Source: Funneliformis mosseae
Lineage: Eukaryota > Glomeromycota > Glomeromycetes > Glomerales > Glomeraceae
Direction of reading: 5' to 3'
NCBI GenBank assembly: GCA_910592005.1
Contig: CAJVPP010001265.1
Span: forward strand, 1 to 21,338
DNA: 21,338 nt
The position numbers and the translations under genes are program-made. Below the pieces are notes generated by a model. That model saw only the letters and a list, made by a program, of their open reading frames with translations, did no database searches and was not told the DNA's origin. Shown here piece after piece: positions 10,956-18,964 of the stretch. The first letter of the stretch is position 1. Each line of letters begins with the position of its first letter.

Positions 10956-13452
10956 CTAACTTTTTAAACACATACAAATTCTAATAGTTTTTGATTTTAA
11001 GCTGTATCTTCTATGTAAAATTAAATCTATTCTATCAGAAAATACTTTTTCAATTAGAATACTTGTATTTATTTATTATAATGAGGTATTAAATTCAAAA
11101 TAATTTTTATATTTAAGTATTAACTTATAATAGCATACCAGAAATTGCTAAATAATTTCTTGCCATTTTTGATAAATTTGGAAATTTTGCTTTGTATAAC
11201 TATAAATTAAATTAAAAAATTAAATTGATTTATTATATAATTAAATAATAATATAATATAATTTTAAATTTTACCTTTCAAAATATTAAAACATTAATAT
11301 TAAGAATTGATGTATTATTTAAATATGTTTCTAATTCATTATTTTTAACTAGTTTTCTTTTTTTAAATATATGTGTTATTAATACATTTGAATTTGAATT
11401 AGATTGATTATCACTTTCATTGGAATTTTAAAAATATTTATCATTTTATAATTTTTTAATTTATTGTTTATATGTTTGTATATAATCAGATTCAAATTCA
11501 TTATCTATATAATAATTTAATTTAAATCTTGGATCCATTATTTAATAAATATAATAAAATTATTAATATTAATATTTTATAATAAAAATAAATTAAATAA
11601 GCTTATGCATACTTATTGAAATTACATAAACAAGTCCATCAAATATTAGGTAATATTATTTTAACTTAGTTTTAGCATTATTAGCAACCTTAATAATATT
11701 ATTTAATTGAGCTGTATCAATAAAATCCTCAATTATATTAATTAAATAATTATAAATTAGAACTGTTTGATTGAATGTTGATTTACTTATTTTACTTATT
11801 TCAAGAGTAACTAATTTAAAATACTAAAATATTAATTAATATTAAATATATATTTTAATTTAAATAATATTTATTATATTATAAATATATATCTTTAGTA
11901 AATTTTTAATTTCCTCAATTTTATTTCATTTATCATTAGATAATAAAAATTCTATTAATTCCTTATTTGTTGATGCTATACTATATAATGGCTAATAAAA
12001 AATTTTGTTAAAATAAAATAAAAATAAAATAATTATAATTTATAATTTATCTTATATAGTATTAATACTCTTTCCATTATATCATAAGTTAAATACTAAT
12101 ATTATTTAATATCTGAAATTAATTGAAGACTTTTAATTTTTGAAGTAATACATTGATGATTAAGTTTTTCATATCTTTGAGGTAATGCACGAATTTTAAC
12201 TACTAATTTTCTTAACTAAATTTATAATAAAATTATTAATAATTAGTATAAATTAAATAAAAATAAAATTTTATACCATTTATATTACTCCCATATTTTG
12301 ATTGTTTTTTATATTTTCTAATACATTTTCTTCTTTTTCTAATCTAACCTCTTTTAATATTAAAAGAGCTTCTTGAGCAGCTAAATTAATAATATAGGCT
12401 AAATATTATACACGTTGGTCTTCAAAATTAAAAGTTATATTATCATTAAAAAATAACATTTTAAATGAGTGAAATGCAGTATCTATATTATATATATTAT
12501 TAGATATAATGCTTAATATCTATTAAAAATATTATTTATTAATTAAAATATACTTATTTTTATTAATATAAATAAATTAAAATTTACCTTTTATAATATT
12601 TTATATTCTTTTTAAGATTTTATAAAATATATATGAAATATTTTCATCAGAATGAGATCTTTCAAAATGATAAAATCAAGAAGGATTTCTTTAAGTTCTC
12701 AATCTTTTGTAATCCAATATGCTGTAATTTCAAGAAATGGAATTTGATGTTTAGAAATTCATAATCAAGAGTAAATGAAATTTTACTCAGTACTTCTTGT
12801 AATTGTTTTTTAATATTAATTTTTTCTTCATTATATACTTTTACAATATCAGCAGAACATATTTTTGCTTCAAAATTAAGTCTTTTTATCATTGTTTGAA
12901 AAAATATATTTTCAACAACAACAAAAGATTGATCATCTATAATTATCTATTTAGTTAAAGCATTTAACCAATCTTTTTGTGTAAATATCTATTATTATAA
13001 ATTATTAAATTATCAAATCTTATTATTTAAAATGAATATAATTAAATTAATAAAAATAATATACATACTAAAGAATTTTTTATATTAACATATTTATCCA
13101 TTGACCTTTTAATTTTGAAAATAAATATGAATATTTTATTTTAAGATGAGTTTTTAATATTAAAGTTGATCTACAATATCTTTAGAAATTTTATAAATTA
13201 TACTTAAAAAAAATCAAATTAATTTTTATAATATTTTAATTATTATTATTACTAAAAATTTAAATTTTATTTGTAATGATTACAATAATATTTGTTAAGA
13301 GTATAATTACTATAAATTATAAATCTCTGTTTTTTTTTATCTCTATAACTAGATCCCTCATCTTGGATATTTTGGTTAAGATCCTTCATATCTTGAATGG
13401 ATTCTTCATTTAAAAATTCTTCACCATTATCAGAATATGATTCATTTTTCAT
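10956..13452 (-). pseudogene. hAT-family transposase (BED finger / ricesleeper-like), decayed, with introns
   Basis: Read from 13452 leftward: an acidic N terminus (MKNESYSDNGEEFLNEESIQ); a BED-finger remnant near 13085-13175 (STLILKTHLKIKYSYLF, with the last His position now Tyr); IIIDDQSFVVVEN; NEEKINIKKQLQEVLSKISF then TLDY (RNase H-fold start, first catalytic Asp); QIPFLEITAYWITKD; YLAYIINLAAQEALLILK; KLVVKIRALPQRYEKL; SIASTNKELIEFLLSNDK; YNYLINIIEDFIDTAQLN; MDPRFKLNYYIDNEFES; and the hAT dimerisation end (ELETYLNN, LYKAKFPNLSKMARNYLAIS, then VFSDRIDLI to TAG at 10956-10958). Two introns are well defined because removing them restores frame: 12989-13068 (GTATGT to ATAG) and 11200-11274 (GTAAAA to ATAG). 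Several stops replace expected Trp codons (12699, 12947, 11926, 11278) and frameshifts are present. Terminal inverted repeats and the 8-bp duplication were not identified. Confidence 0.85.
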
Positions 13453-13539
13453 TTTATTAAAATTTTTTTATTAAATAAAATTATAAAAAAATTAAAAGAT
13501 AAATTAAAGTGCCAGATAATTTTCTATGATATTTATAAT

Positions 13540-14035
13540 GTTGTGTTAAAGCTAGTAAAGTAACAAAGCAAGTAGTAAAAGCTAATAAAGCCAATTAATT
13601 AATTAAGTTATAAGCTAAATGGTTAAGTGTGGTAAAGTTAAATAGTAAAAGACCAAGTAGAAGCAAAGATAAATGATATTTTTAATAAATCCAAGCTAAT
13701 TAGCAAAGTCATTAAAGCCAATTAGTAAATTATATGGCAAAATTTGATAGGGTCAGATAGCAAAAAGCTATGTGACTAAGCAAATAAAATTATGTTACAA
13801 AATTAATTACAAAGCTAAGTGGCTAAGGCATCAAAGCTAAATAGTAAATTTATATAGTAAAATTTGATAAAGCCAAGTAATAAAAAGTTAAGTGGTAAAG
13901 TTAGTAAAGCTAGGTTGCAAAATTGACTTACAAAGCCAAGTGACAGAGTTATCAAAGCTAAGTAATAAAATTATATGGCAAAATTTGATAATTCCAAGTA
14001 AGTGACAAAGCTAGCTAAGATTAATTGCAAAGTTA
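13540..14035. repeat. About 120-bp tandem array built from AAAGCTAAGTGGCAAAG-like subunits
   Basis: A longer unit begins with ATTAAAGCCAATTAG at 13711, ATCAAAGCTAAATAG at 13830 and ATCAAAGCTAAGTAA at 13951, so the period is 119-121 bp. Each unit contains TATATGGCAAAATTTGATA and several shorter AAAGYYAAGTGRC motifs. A fourth, more diverged unit lies to the left. The array fills the gap between the hAT relic and the 3' end of the kinase/Sel1 pseudogene, and has no coding period. Confidence 0.75.
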
Positions 14036-14078
14036 AAGAGAAAATAGTTAGTACGAATATTCTACTTGAAGAAAATAG

Positions 14079-16167
14079 TCAAAACTTTGACAATTTCACA
14101 TTCTGCAGCTTTTTGCAGTACAATTTTTTATTGTGTTTATAAGCAGCTTCATCTTTTTTACCAGCATCACCAGAGAAATATAAAGTAGCGGCATTAAACA
14201 TACCAACAATTTGGCCATTTTCAGAGGCCTTGGTAAAATATAAAGCCGCTTCTTTTAAATCCCTTTGAACTCCTGCACCGATAAATAAACAATGACCATA
14301 ACGTAATTGAGCTTCAGGGAATTCATCGCCTGCATCCGCTGCTTCAATGCTGCTATTATCTTATCTTTTTCTGATTGGTCCAAATCAAGTCTAACTAATT
14401 TTTTTGAATATAAAATGCTTTCATATATTCTGCTTTCATATTACCTAATTCTGCGTATGCTTCAAAACATTTATAAGCTGATTCGCGAATTCCATTAGGA
14501 AGTTTATGTTTTTTTTGCTGCTTAACTGTCAGATAATCAAAATCTGCAGAATTTAGTATAATTACAGTTTCATCTGATGAAGTAAGTTATCTGAAATATC
14601 TGGCGCAGGATCAATATTCTTACAAATTTCTTGAAGTGTGTTAAAGATCTTTGAAAATTGAGGTCGAAAATTATGATCGTGATGAAATGCTAAGTTTGTT
14701 TTATCACAATAAATTTATATAACCTTAGTATTATTTAAATAATAAGTACCTTTTTTTGCGAGTTTCTGGTATTCAATTGGTATAGAAGAACCATAAGAAA
14801 ATGGTTCGCGATATCTTCCTACGCAAACTTGCTCTTTTAAATTCCATAATATTAGAACCAAATTTCTTATAAGGAATTTTTCTTCGGCAATTTCCACTTA
14901 ATTTTTCCGGAGCGCAATATCGTATTTCTTCTATTGCTGATTTTATAAATTTAGTACTATCGGAAACTCCTCGACTTGATTTAAAATTTGCAATCTTGGC
15001 AATTTCATGATCGGTTATTAAGATATTCTTGGCTCTTATATCACGATGAACGATCTATCGAGACAAGTTTATCACCAAAAGTAAATACAGGTAAATTTTA
15101 GATAAGAACTTTTCTTTAGTGGATGAATAAATTAAAATAAATATTACCGAAACGGCGCTCAAAAAATTTAAGCCTCTAGCAATGTCAAGAGCAAGTCTTA
15201 TTTCATTTTAACTTCAAGTGGACCATATTTTTGATTATATTCACGTAAATTTCCATTCCGTCATCAAATATAATTTATCTTCATGTGAAGTCTAACCATT
15301 AAATTGAATAATAAAATGACATTCTCTCAATTTTTTTAAGAATGTGACTTGACGTTTAAGGTTAGCTTTTTCTTCATCACTAATTAACTTATCAGCCACC
15401 AACCTTAATGCGACATAATCATCCAATCCATGTTATCGTTTAAATTTTCTTACATTTTGATTTTCTATGGGTTCGCCTTCTTCCTCAATCTGATTGATCT
15501 GTTGATGATTGATATCTTATTTGATCCAATGTAGTTTTCAGCACATTCGTGTCAGTGACCGCTGCCAATATCTTAAGGTACTATATAAATACGTAAGAGA
15601 TTTATAAATAAGATTACATGAATTAAAAAAATTAAATTATATCATGCGTTACCTAGAATAAATATTCGATATCAGACTTAATGTCCTGATCATCTTTGTT
15701 AGCACGTAAGCTAACTCAACCTTCCAAGAAAATTGTAGAAGGCATATAGTAGAATCAAATTCATTCATTCTTTTACACGTTTTTCAATACTTTTGCCATG
15801 AATATATTTTGATAATCCTTTTAACTGAGATATTTCTTCAACAAATTTACAAATTATATCGATGAGATGAACTAACTTTTGTAAATTATAAAGATTTCTT
15901 GCTGAAAAGAAAAATAAATTTTCAACTCTTCGGTTATTTACATTTCATACGACTGTATCAGCAGCTTGGACTCTATCCAACAAGATCCCACATATTTTTT
16001 TATTATGTTCGGCTGCTAGATATATTTCTACGATTCCATTGAAAATTTTGGATACATCTATTATAAGTGGTAAAAAACTTGTAAAAAGTATTGAAAGGAT
16101 TGTTGCGTCCACCGCGAATTGCCGCTATAGTATTAAAATTTGGTTCAATAAGTTCTACGTATGTCAT
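14079..16167 (-). pseudogene. Four-helix bundle (MLKL/HeLo-like) + pseudokinase + Sel1-repeat protein, frameshifted
   Basis: Read from 16167 (MTYVELIEPNFNT). First comes a helical bundle, SFLPLIIDVSKIFNGIVEIY, AAEHNKKICGILLDRVQAAD, ARNLYNLQKLVHLIDIICKF and VEEISQLKGLSKYIHGKSIE, of the type that precedes kinases in these fungi and resembles the N-terminal domain of MLKL. Next, a TKL-type kinase: YVALRLVADKLISDEEK (Arg replaces the ATP-binding Lys, codon 15403-15405), IVHRDIRAKNILI (intact HRD...N), AKIANFKSSR (NFK for DFG, 14980-14988), IRYCAPEKL, and FRPQFSKIFNTLQEI. Last, about two Sel1 repeats (AQLRYGHCLFIGAGVQRD, then MFNAATLYFSGDAGKKDEAA), protein-interaction helices, to TGA at 14079-14081. 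Introns 15581-15652, 15055-15147 and 14690-14749 are supported by restored frame. At least five frameshifts and several stops (two inside the helical region) break it. It probably continues the kinase relic at 16269-17355 in one ancestral gene. Confidence 0.8.
15690..16130 (-). other. MLKL/HeLo-like four-helix-bundle coding segment
   Basis: This part of the pseudogene encodes the amphipathic helices FLPLIIDVSKIFNGIVEIYL, HNKKICGILLDRVQAADTVV, NLYNLQKLVHLIDIICKFVE, ISQLKGLSKYIHGKSIEK and, in another frame, EFDSTICLLQFSW, then RANKDDQDIKSDIEYL. In animals and fungi such bundles (MLKL N-terminal domain, HeLo, HELL) can permeabilise membranes in programmed cell death when released by a partner domain. 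Here the call rests on helix pattern, position before a kinase, and my recollection of similar glomeromycotan proteins; a structure comparison was not possible. Confidence 0.55.
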
Positions 16168-16268
16168 TCATCATCAGTATTGATTACTAATGAAGCAATT
16201 CTCTTTACAACAGTTATATTACCATCATCCGACTGGACATATTCTTGTTTAATATTAGTAATATTGAA

Positions 16269-17355
16269 TCAAAATTTGAAGTTCCTTTGCTCATTACTAT
16301 AATATTCATTTTCATTGATATTGTCAATACAAGTGTTACTTTGTTTGAGTGAAATTACTGCTTCAAGAGATGAAACAACTTCCTATATATTTGGACGTTC
16401 ATTTGATTCATTTTCCAACATTCTAATATAAGTAAATTAGTAACAAAAGAAAAAAATTTTATAAAATTATCATTACTTACTTTGATATAGGATAATGTAT
16501 TCATGTGGAGTGCTATCAATTATTTTCTCTCTTTCCACCTATGATATTTAAGGATAGACTCACATCATAATCTAAGCCATAAAATGGTTTATATCCACTT
16601 GCATCCATAAAGTACTCCAACACTATAAACATCAGACATTTTATTTGATTTATAACAACTATCCATTAAACGTTTTGGGTCCACGTAAGGTATAATACCA
16701 AATATTTTTGATGAATTACTTGAAGTTTCCGTAATTTTTCTTAATAAACCAACGTCTGCTAATTTAATTTTTTGCGGATAATATTTGCTTCATGTAAAAA
16801 TTCTACAGAATTTGAAAGTTGAATTGCCAACTGGTATTTGTCATCCCAATAAAGTTCATTGAAATGTTTATTTAAATAATAGTTCAATTACCGCTATCAG
16901 CGTATTCTAAGACCAAAGAGTATTCATCTGTACAAAAAATCATTTATAAATTTAAAATGTAAAAAATATTAAAGATTCAATAAATACTCACTGGGTTTTA
17001 CCATGGTGATACCAAATAACCGTATAATATTTTCATGATAAATTAATATTTCGATGCAGTTTCAACTGTGAAATAAATAAGCAAGTATTTAATAATTTAA
17101 ACATTTCTTTTCACTTACATAACTACTGATTATTATACCTCTTCCACAATTTCATTGATGACGACTTGAGAATTGTTAAAGATTTCAAGGCGAAAATTTG
17201 TTTCTTTTCCAACTAATTCGACAAATCTTTCCATATGTATGTAACTTTTATTTGGAAATCCGAGTATTTAAAAAATTTAATATGTATGTTCTTTGGCAAT
17301 TGATTTCTCTAACCAATCAATATGATATTTTAAATCTTTTGCTATCTTTTGACAT
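16269..17355 (-). pseudogene. TKL-type protein kinase with deleted catalytic loop
   Basis: Read from an ATG at 17355 leftward: DLKYHIDWLEKSIAKEH, YSDFQ, a region where the glycine loop is no longer recognisable, ALKSF (probable VAIK lysine), EIVEE (helix C Glu), LKLHR, HENIIRLFGIT, YSLVLEYADSG, YQLAIQLSNSVEFLHEANII. At this point the expected HRD...N loop of some 14 residues is missing: at about 16768-16778 the sequence jumps to KIKLADVGLLRKIT (DVG for DFG). After it come FGIIPYVDPKRL, KMSDVYSVGVL, SGYKPFYGLDYDVSLSL, GKREKIIDSTPHEY, NERPNI, EVVSSLEAVISLKQ. Introns 17066-17138, 16928-16991 and 16423-16480 have good GT-AG borders and restore frame. Frameshifts and a TAG after RPNI confirm decay. 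Stop TGA at 16269-16271, but a coding-like linker runs on toward the helical-bundle segment, so both relics were probably one gene. Confidence 0.8.
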
Positions 17356-17387
17356 TGTTATAATATTTGAAAAAAAAAAAAAAATTA

Positions 17388-17431
17388 GTACAAGTTGTAC
17401 ATTATATAGTTTGCAATGTTGTACTACATTG
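17388..17431 (-). promoter_or_regulatory. TATA-like box and palindromes upstream of the kinase relic
   Basis: On the minus strand TATATAAT (17401-17408) lies about 46 bases before the ATG at 17355. It is bracketed by a perfect palindrome GTACAAGTTGTAC (17388-17400) and a second inverted repeat CAATGT-TGTACT-ACATTG (17414-17431). TTGTAC occurs in both. This looks like the old core promoter of the kinase gene with paired regulator sites; the role is inferred. Confidence 0.4.
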
Positions 17432-17803
17432 TGCACGGTACAATAATGTCTTATTGCTGTTTATATCATTTTTTATCATTTTGCAGATCGAACTTAAAAG
17501 AATTCACGAGTCGCGTATAATTTCAGTTCAAAATATATTATAAAATTTATGTTACCAAATATATTTTAAAACATTTTTATAATGACAAATTTATTTGTTA
17601 AAATATCAAGTACAGTCCTTGTTCTTATTAGATTATGCTATAATTCTTTATTAAAAAAAAAAATTGTATAATATATCAAATCAATTTTACATGAATCTAA
17701 TCAATATTAAATGCTTGCGCTTAGCCAGATATAATGAACCTATAACTGTTTCTCCTGGACACCGCGTAGAGGTGGCAAGCTTCGTTCAGGTTAATAAAAA
17801 TAT

Positions 17804-17883
17804 TTGAGGTGAAAAAAATAACAGAAAGTGCATACGAATATAATAGGGGCATAAAAATAGGTTTAAAAAAATTTTCACCTCAA
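17804..17883. repeat. 12-bp perfect inverted repeat, 56-bp spacer
   Basis: TTGAGGTGAAAA at 17804-17815 and its exact reverse complement at 17872-17883; weaker A/T matching continues inward. It could be the ends of an 80-bp miniature element or a stem in RNA. I see no target duplication. Confidence 0.6.
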
Positions 17884-18029
17884 GACATCATCAAAATACA
17901 TAAAACAGATTTAAAAAAAAAAAAAAAACAAAAAATAATTCTAAACTACAAAATGTGGATGAAGTGGCCAATTGGGGATTATTTTAAAAGCAAAAAGGAA
18001 CGATAAAAGCAGCCAACTTCATATAATAG

Positions 18030-18050
18030 TACGATACATCAAGTATCGTA
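18030..18050. repeat. Perfect 8-bp hairpin TACGATAC / GTATCGTA
   Basis: Arms 18030-18037 and 18043-18050 with the 5-base loop ATCAA. It is not followed by a T-run, and the lineage is eukaryotic, so I do not call it a terminator. Confidence 0.6.
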
Positions 18051-18130
18051 GTCATGCTTATTAAAATATAAGCACCCTAGTGAAATTTTCAAAGGGGGAT
18101 AGATTTTTTTTTTTTTTTTTAATTTTTAAA

Positions 18131-18163
<33 letters not shown>

Positions 18164-18165
<2 letters not shown>

Positions 18166-18169
18166 TATT
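18164..18169 (-). terminator. Candidate poly(A) signal AATAAA of the proline-rich gene
   Basis: AATAAA on the minus strand, 55 bases after the stop codon at 18224-18226, followed by A/T runs. Position and sequence fit a normal fungal 3' end. Confidence 0.55.
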
Positions 18170-18223
18170 AAATTTTTTTTTTAGAGAACTTCAAAGACGA
18201 CGAAAAGAAGGAGAGGTGACCAG

Positions 18224-18724
18224 CTAAAAACGAAGAGGAAAGGGGTAAAAACCATAATCGATGGCAACGTAAATGCCAGGAGGATCAAGATCCATTGGCT
18301 CCGGCCATCGACTTGGGGGAGGAATGTAAGGGGTTTCTACATAAATGCCTGGTGGATCGAGATCCATCGGCTCTGGCCACCTAGAAAAATGATGGATAGG
18401 AGCAATAGGGCGAGCTGGTACAGCTGTAACTGGAGGTGGAGGAGGAGGAACTGAAACAAGGGGAGGGGGAGGGACAGTAACAGATGGTGGGGGAGGGACA
18501 GTAACAAGGGGAGGGGGAGGTACTGAAATTGTGGGAGGGGGATGAATTAAAGTTACAGCTGTAGAAACAGAAGAAGTGACAGCTGTAGAAGAAGAGGGAA
18601 TAAAAGATACAGCTGTCGAGGTTGGGGCAAGGATTGAAATAAAGGAATTAACGGTAAGTGATGAAATAAGTCGTCGCCTTTGCATTTCTCTACGTAACAC
18701 CTTTGGTCTTGCTCTAAATGACAT
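18224..18724 (-). CDS. Proline-rich repeat protein of unknown function, 166 aa
   Basis: I do not recognise a family. The N terminus is basic (MSFRARPKVLRREMQRRR), which could be a nuclear signal or a presequence. A Ser/Thr/Ala-rich stretch follows (about residues 20-58), then at about 60-105 four to five PPPP blocks spaced by short hydrophobic linkers (VPPPPLVTVPPPPSVTV), typical ligands for SH3, WW or EVH1 domains or profilin. The C terminus has two copies of RWPEPMDLDPPGIYV exactly 24 residues apart, ending in an aromatic tail (DYGFYPFPLRF). The acidic PMDLD core after an RW pair is faintly like short RW-containing linear motifs of splicing factors, a weak analogy only. No membrane segment is evident. 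It is far richer in G+C than its surroundings. A good upstream promoter (TATA, CCAAT, CRE) and a downstream AATAAA support a real single-exon gene. Confidence 0.7.
   Translation of the reverse strand: MSFRARPKVLRREMQRRRLISSLTVNSFISILAPTSTAVSFIPSSSTAVTSSVSTAVTLIHPPPTISVPPPPLVTVPPPPSVTVPPPPLVSVPPPPPPVTAVPARPIAPIHHFSRWPEPMDLDPPGIYVETPYIPPPSRWPEPMDLDPPGIYVAIDYGFYPFPLRF
18267..18379. repeat. 72-bp-period duplication encoding the RWPEPMDLDPPGIYV repeat
   Basis: Two 41-bp copies (18267-18307 and 18339-18379) lie 72 bp apart inside the proline-rich gene. They differ mainly at third codon positions (for example CCAGGAGGATCAAGA against CCTGGTGGATCGAGA), so the peptide is kept while the DNA has drifted. 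That is evidence for purifying selection on the protein. Confidence 0.8.
18432..18541 (+). repeat. G-rich tract with quadruplex potential (codes PPPP blocks on the minus strand)
   Basis: Runs such as GGGGAGGGGGAGGG (18470-18483) recur about every 24 bp with GGTGGGGGAGGG and GGGAGGGG. On the + strand, which is the non-template side read in reverse and the template of the minus-strand gene, this satisfies loose G-quadruplex patterns. The period equals the eight-residue proline unit. Confidence 0.7.
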
Positions 18725-18872
18725 TTTTATAAAATTCCTAAAAATGATTGAATAAACATTTTTTTAAATATTTTCCTTTCAAATCTTTCAAATGTTCATA
18801 AAAAAAAAAAATACTGAAACGTACCAAATTGAAAAATTTTTGGAATAAAGTTTACAAACTAAGGTTCGAGAT

Positions 18873-18964
18873 CCTTTTTATACCAAGAGGTGGCTGAGAA
18901 AACAAATGAATAGCCAATAAACTACGCGATCTACGTAATCAAACATTTTACTATAATGACGTCA
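18873..18964 (-). promoter_or_regulatory. CRE / CCAAT / TATA promoter of the proline-rich gene
   Basis: On the minus strand: TATAAAAAGG (18873-18882), about 150 bases before the ATG; an inverted CCAAT box (18914-18918 on the + strand), about 35 bases further upstream; and a perfect CRE palindrome TGACGTCA (18957-18964), about 80 bases upstream of TATA. Order and spacing match a conventional polymerase II promoter. A TGACGTCA site is the target of ATF/CREB-type bZIP factors, so stress or cAMP control is possible but inferred. Confidence 0.6.

Larger units (their letters stand above)
17432..18163. other. Intergenic region with hairpins and a short unassigned ORF
   Basis: No recognised gene. 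An ATG frame at 17691-17807 (+) encodes 38 residues with a protein-like composition (RYNEPITVSPGHRVEVASF); I cannot assign it. Right at its end begins a 12-bp perfect inverted repeat, TTGAGGTGAAAA (17804-17815) and TTTTCACCTCAA (17872-17883). A shorter perfect hairpin TACGATAC-ATCAA-GTATCGTA lies at 18030-18050. Bases 18100-18182 are dominated by T-runs, partly the 3' flank of the proline-rich gene. Confidence 0.5.

Noticed and set aside
14307..14498. 63-codon + frame
   Set aside because: Antisense to the Sel1-repeat coding relic.
14715..14897. 60-codon minus-strand frame beginning MEIAEEKF
   Set aside because: Not a gene by itself: it is an internal fragment of the second kinase domain (YGSSIPIEYQKLAKK) with a chance Met, running into the intron at 14690-14749.
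16039..16302. 87-codon + frame
   Set aside because: Antisense to the linker and bundle part of the kinase pseudogene.
17198..17446. 82-codon + frame
   Set aside because: Antisense to the N-terminal part of the first kinase and its promoter; the composition is that of A/T-rich antisense DNA.
17809..18006. 65-codon + frame rich in Lys
   Set aside because: Begins with GTG, not ATG, and is dominated by A-runs; no family resemblance.
18862..18880. tRNA-like B box (GGTTCGAGATCC followed by T-run)
   Set aside because: One base too long for the consensus, with no A box or foldable cloverleaf upstream. The T-run is the complement of the TATA box of the minus-strand gene.
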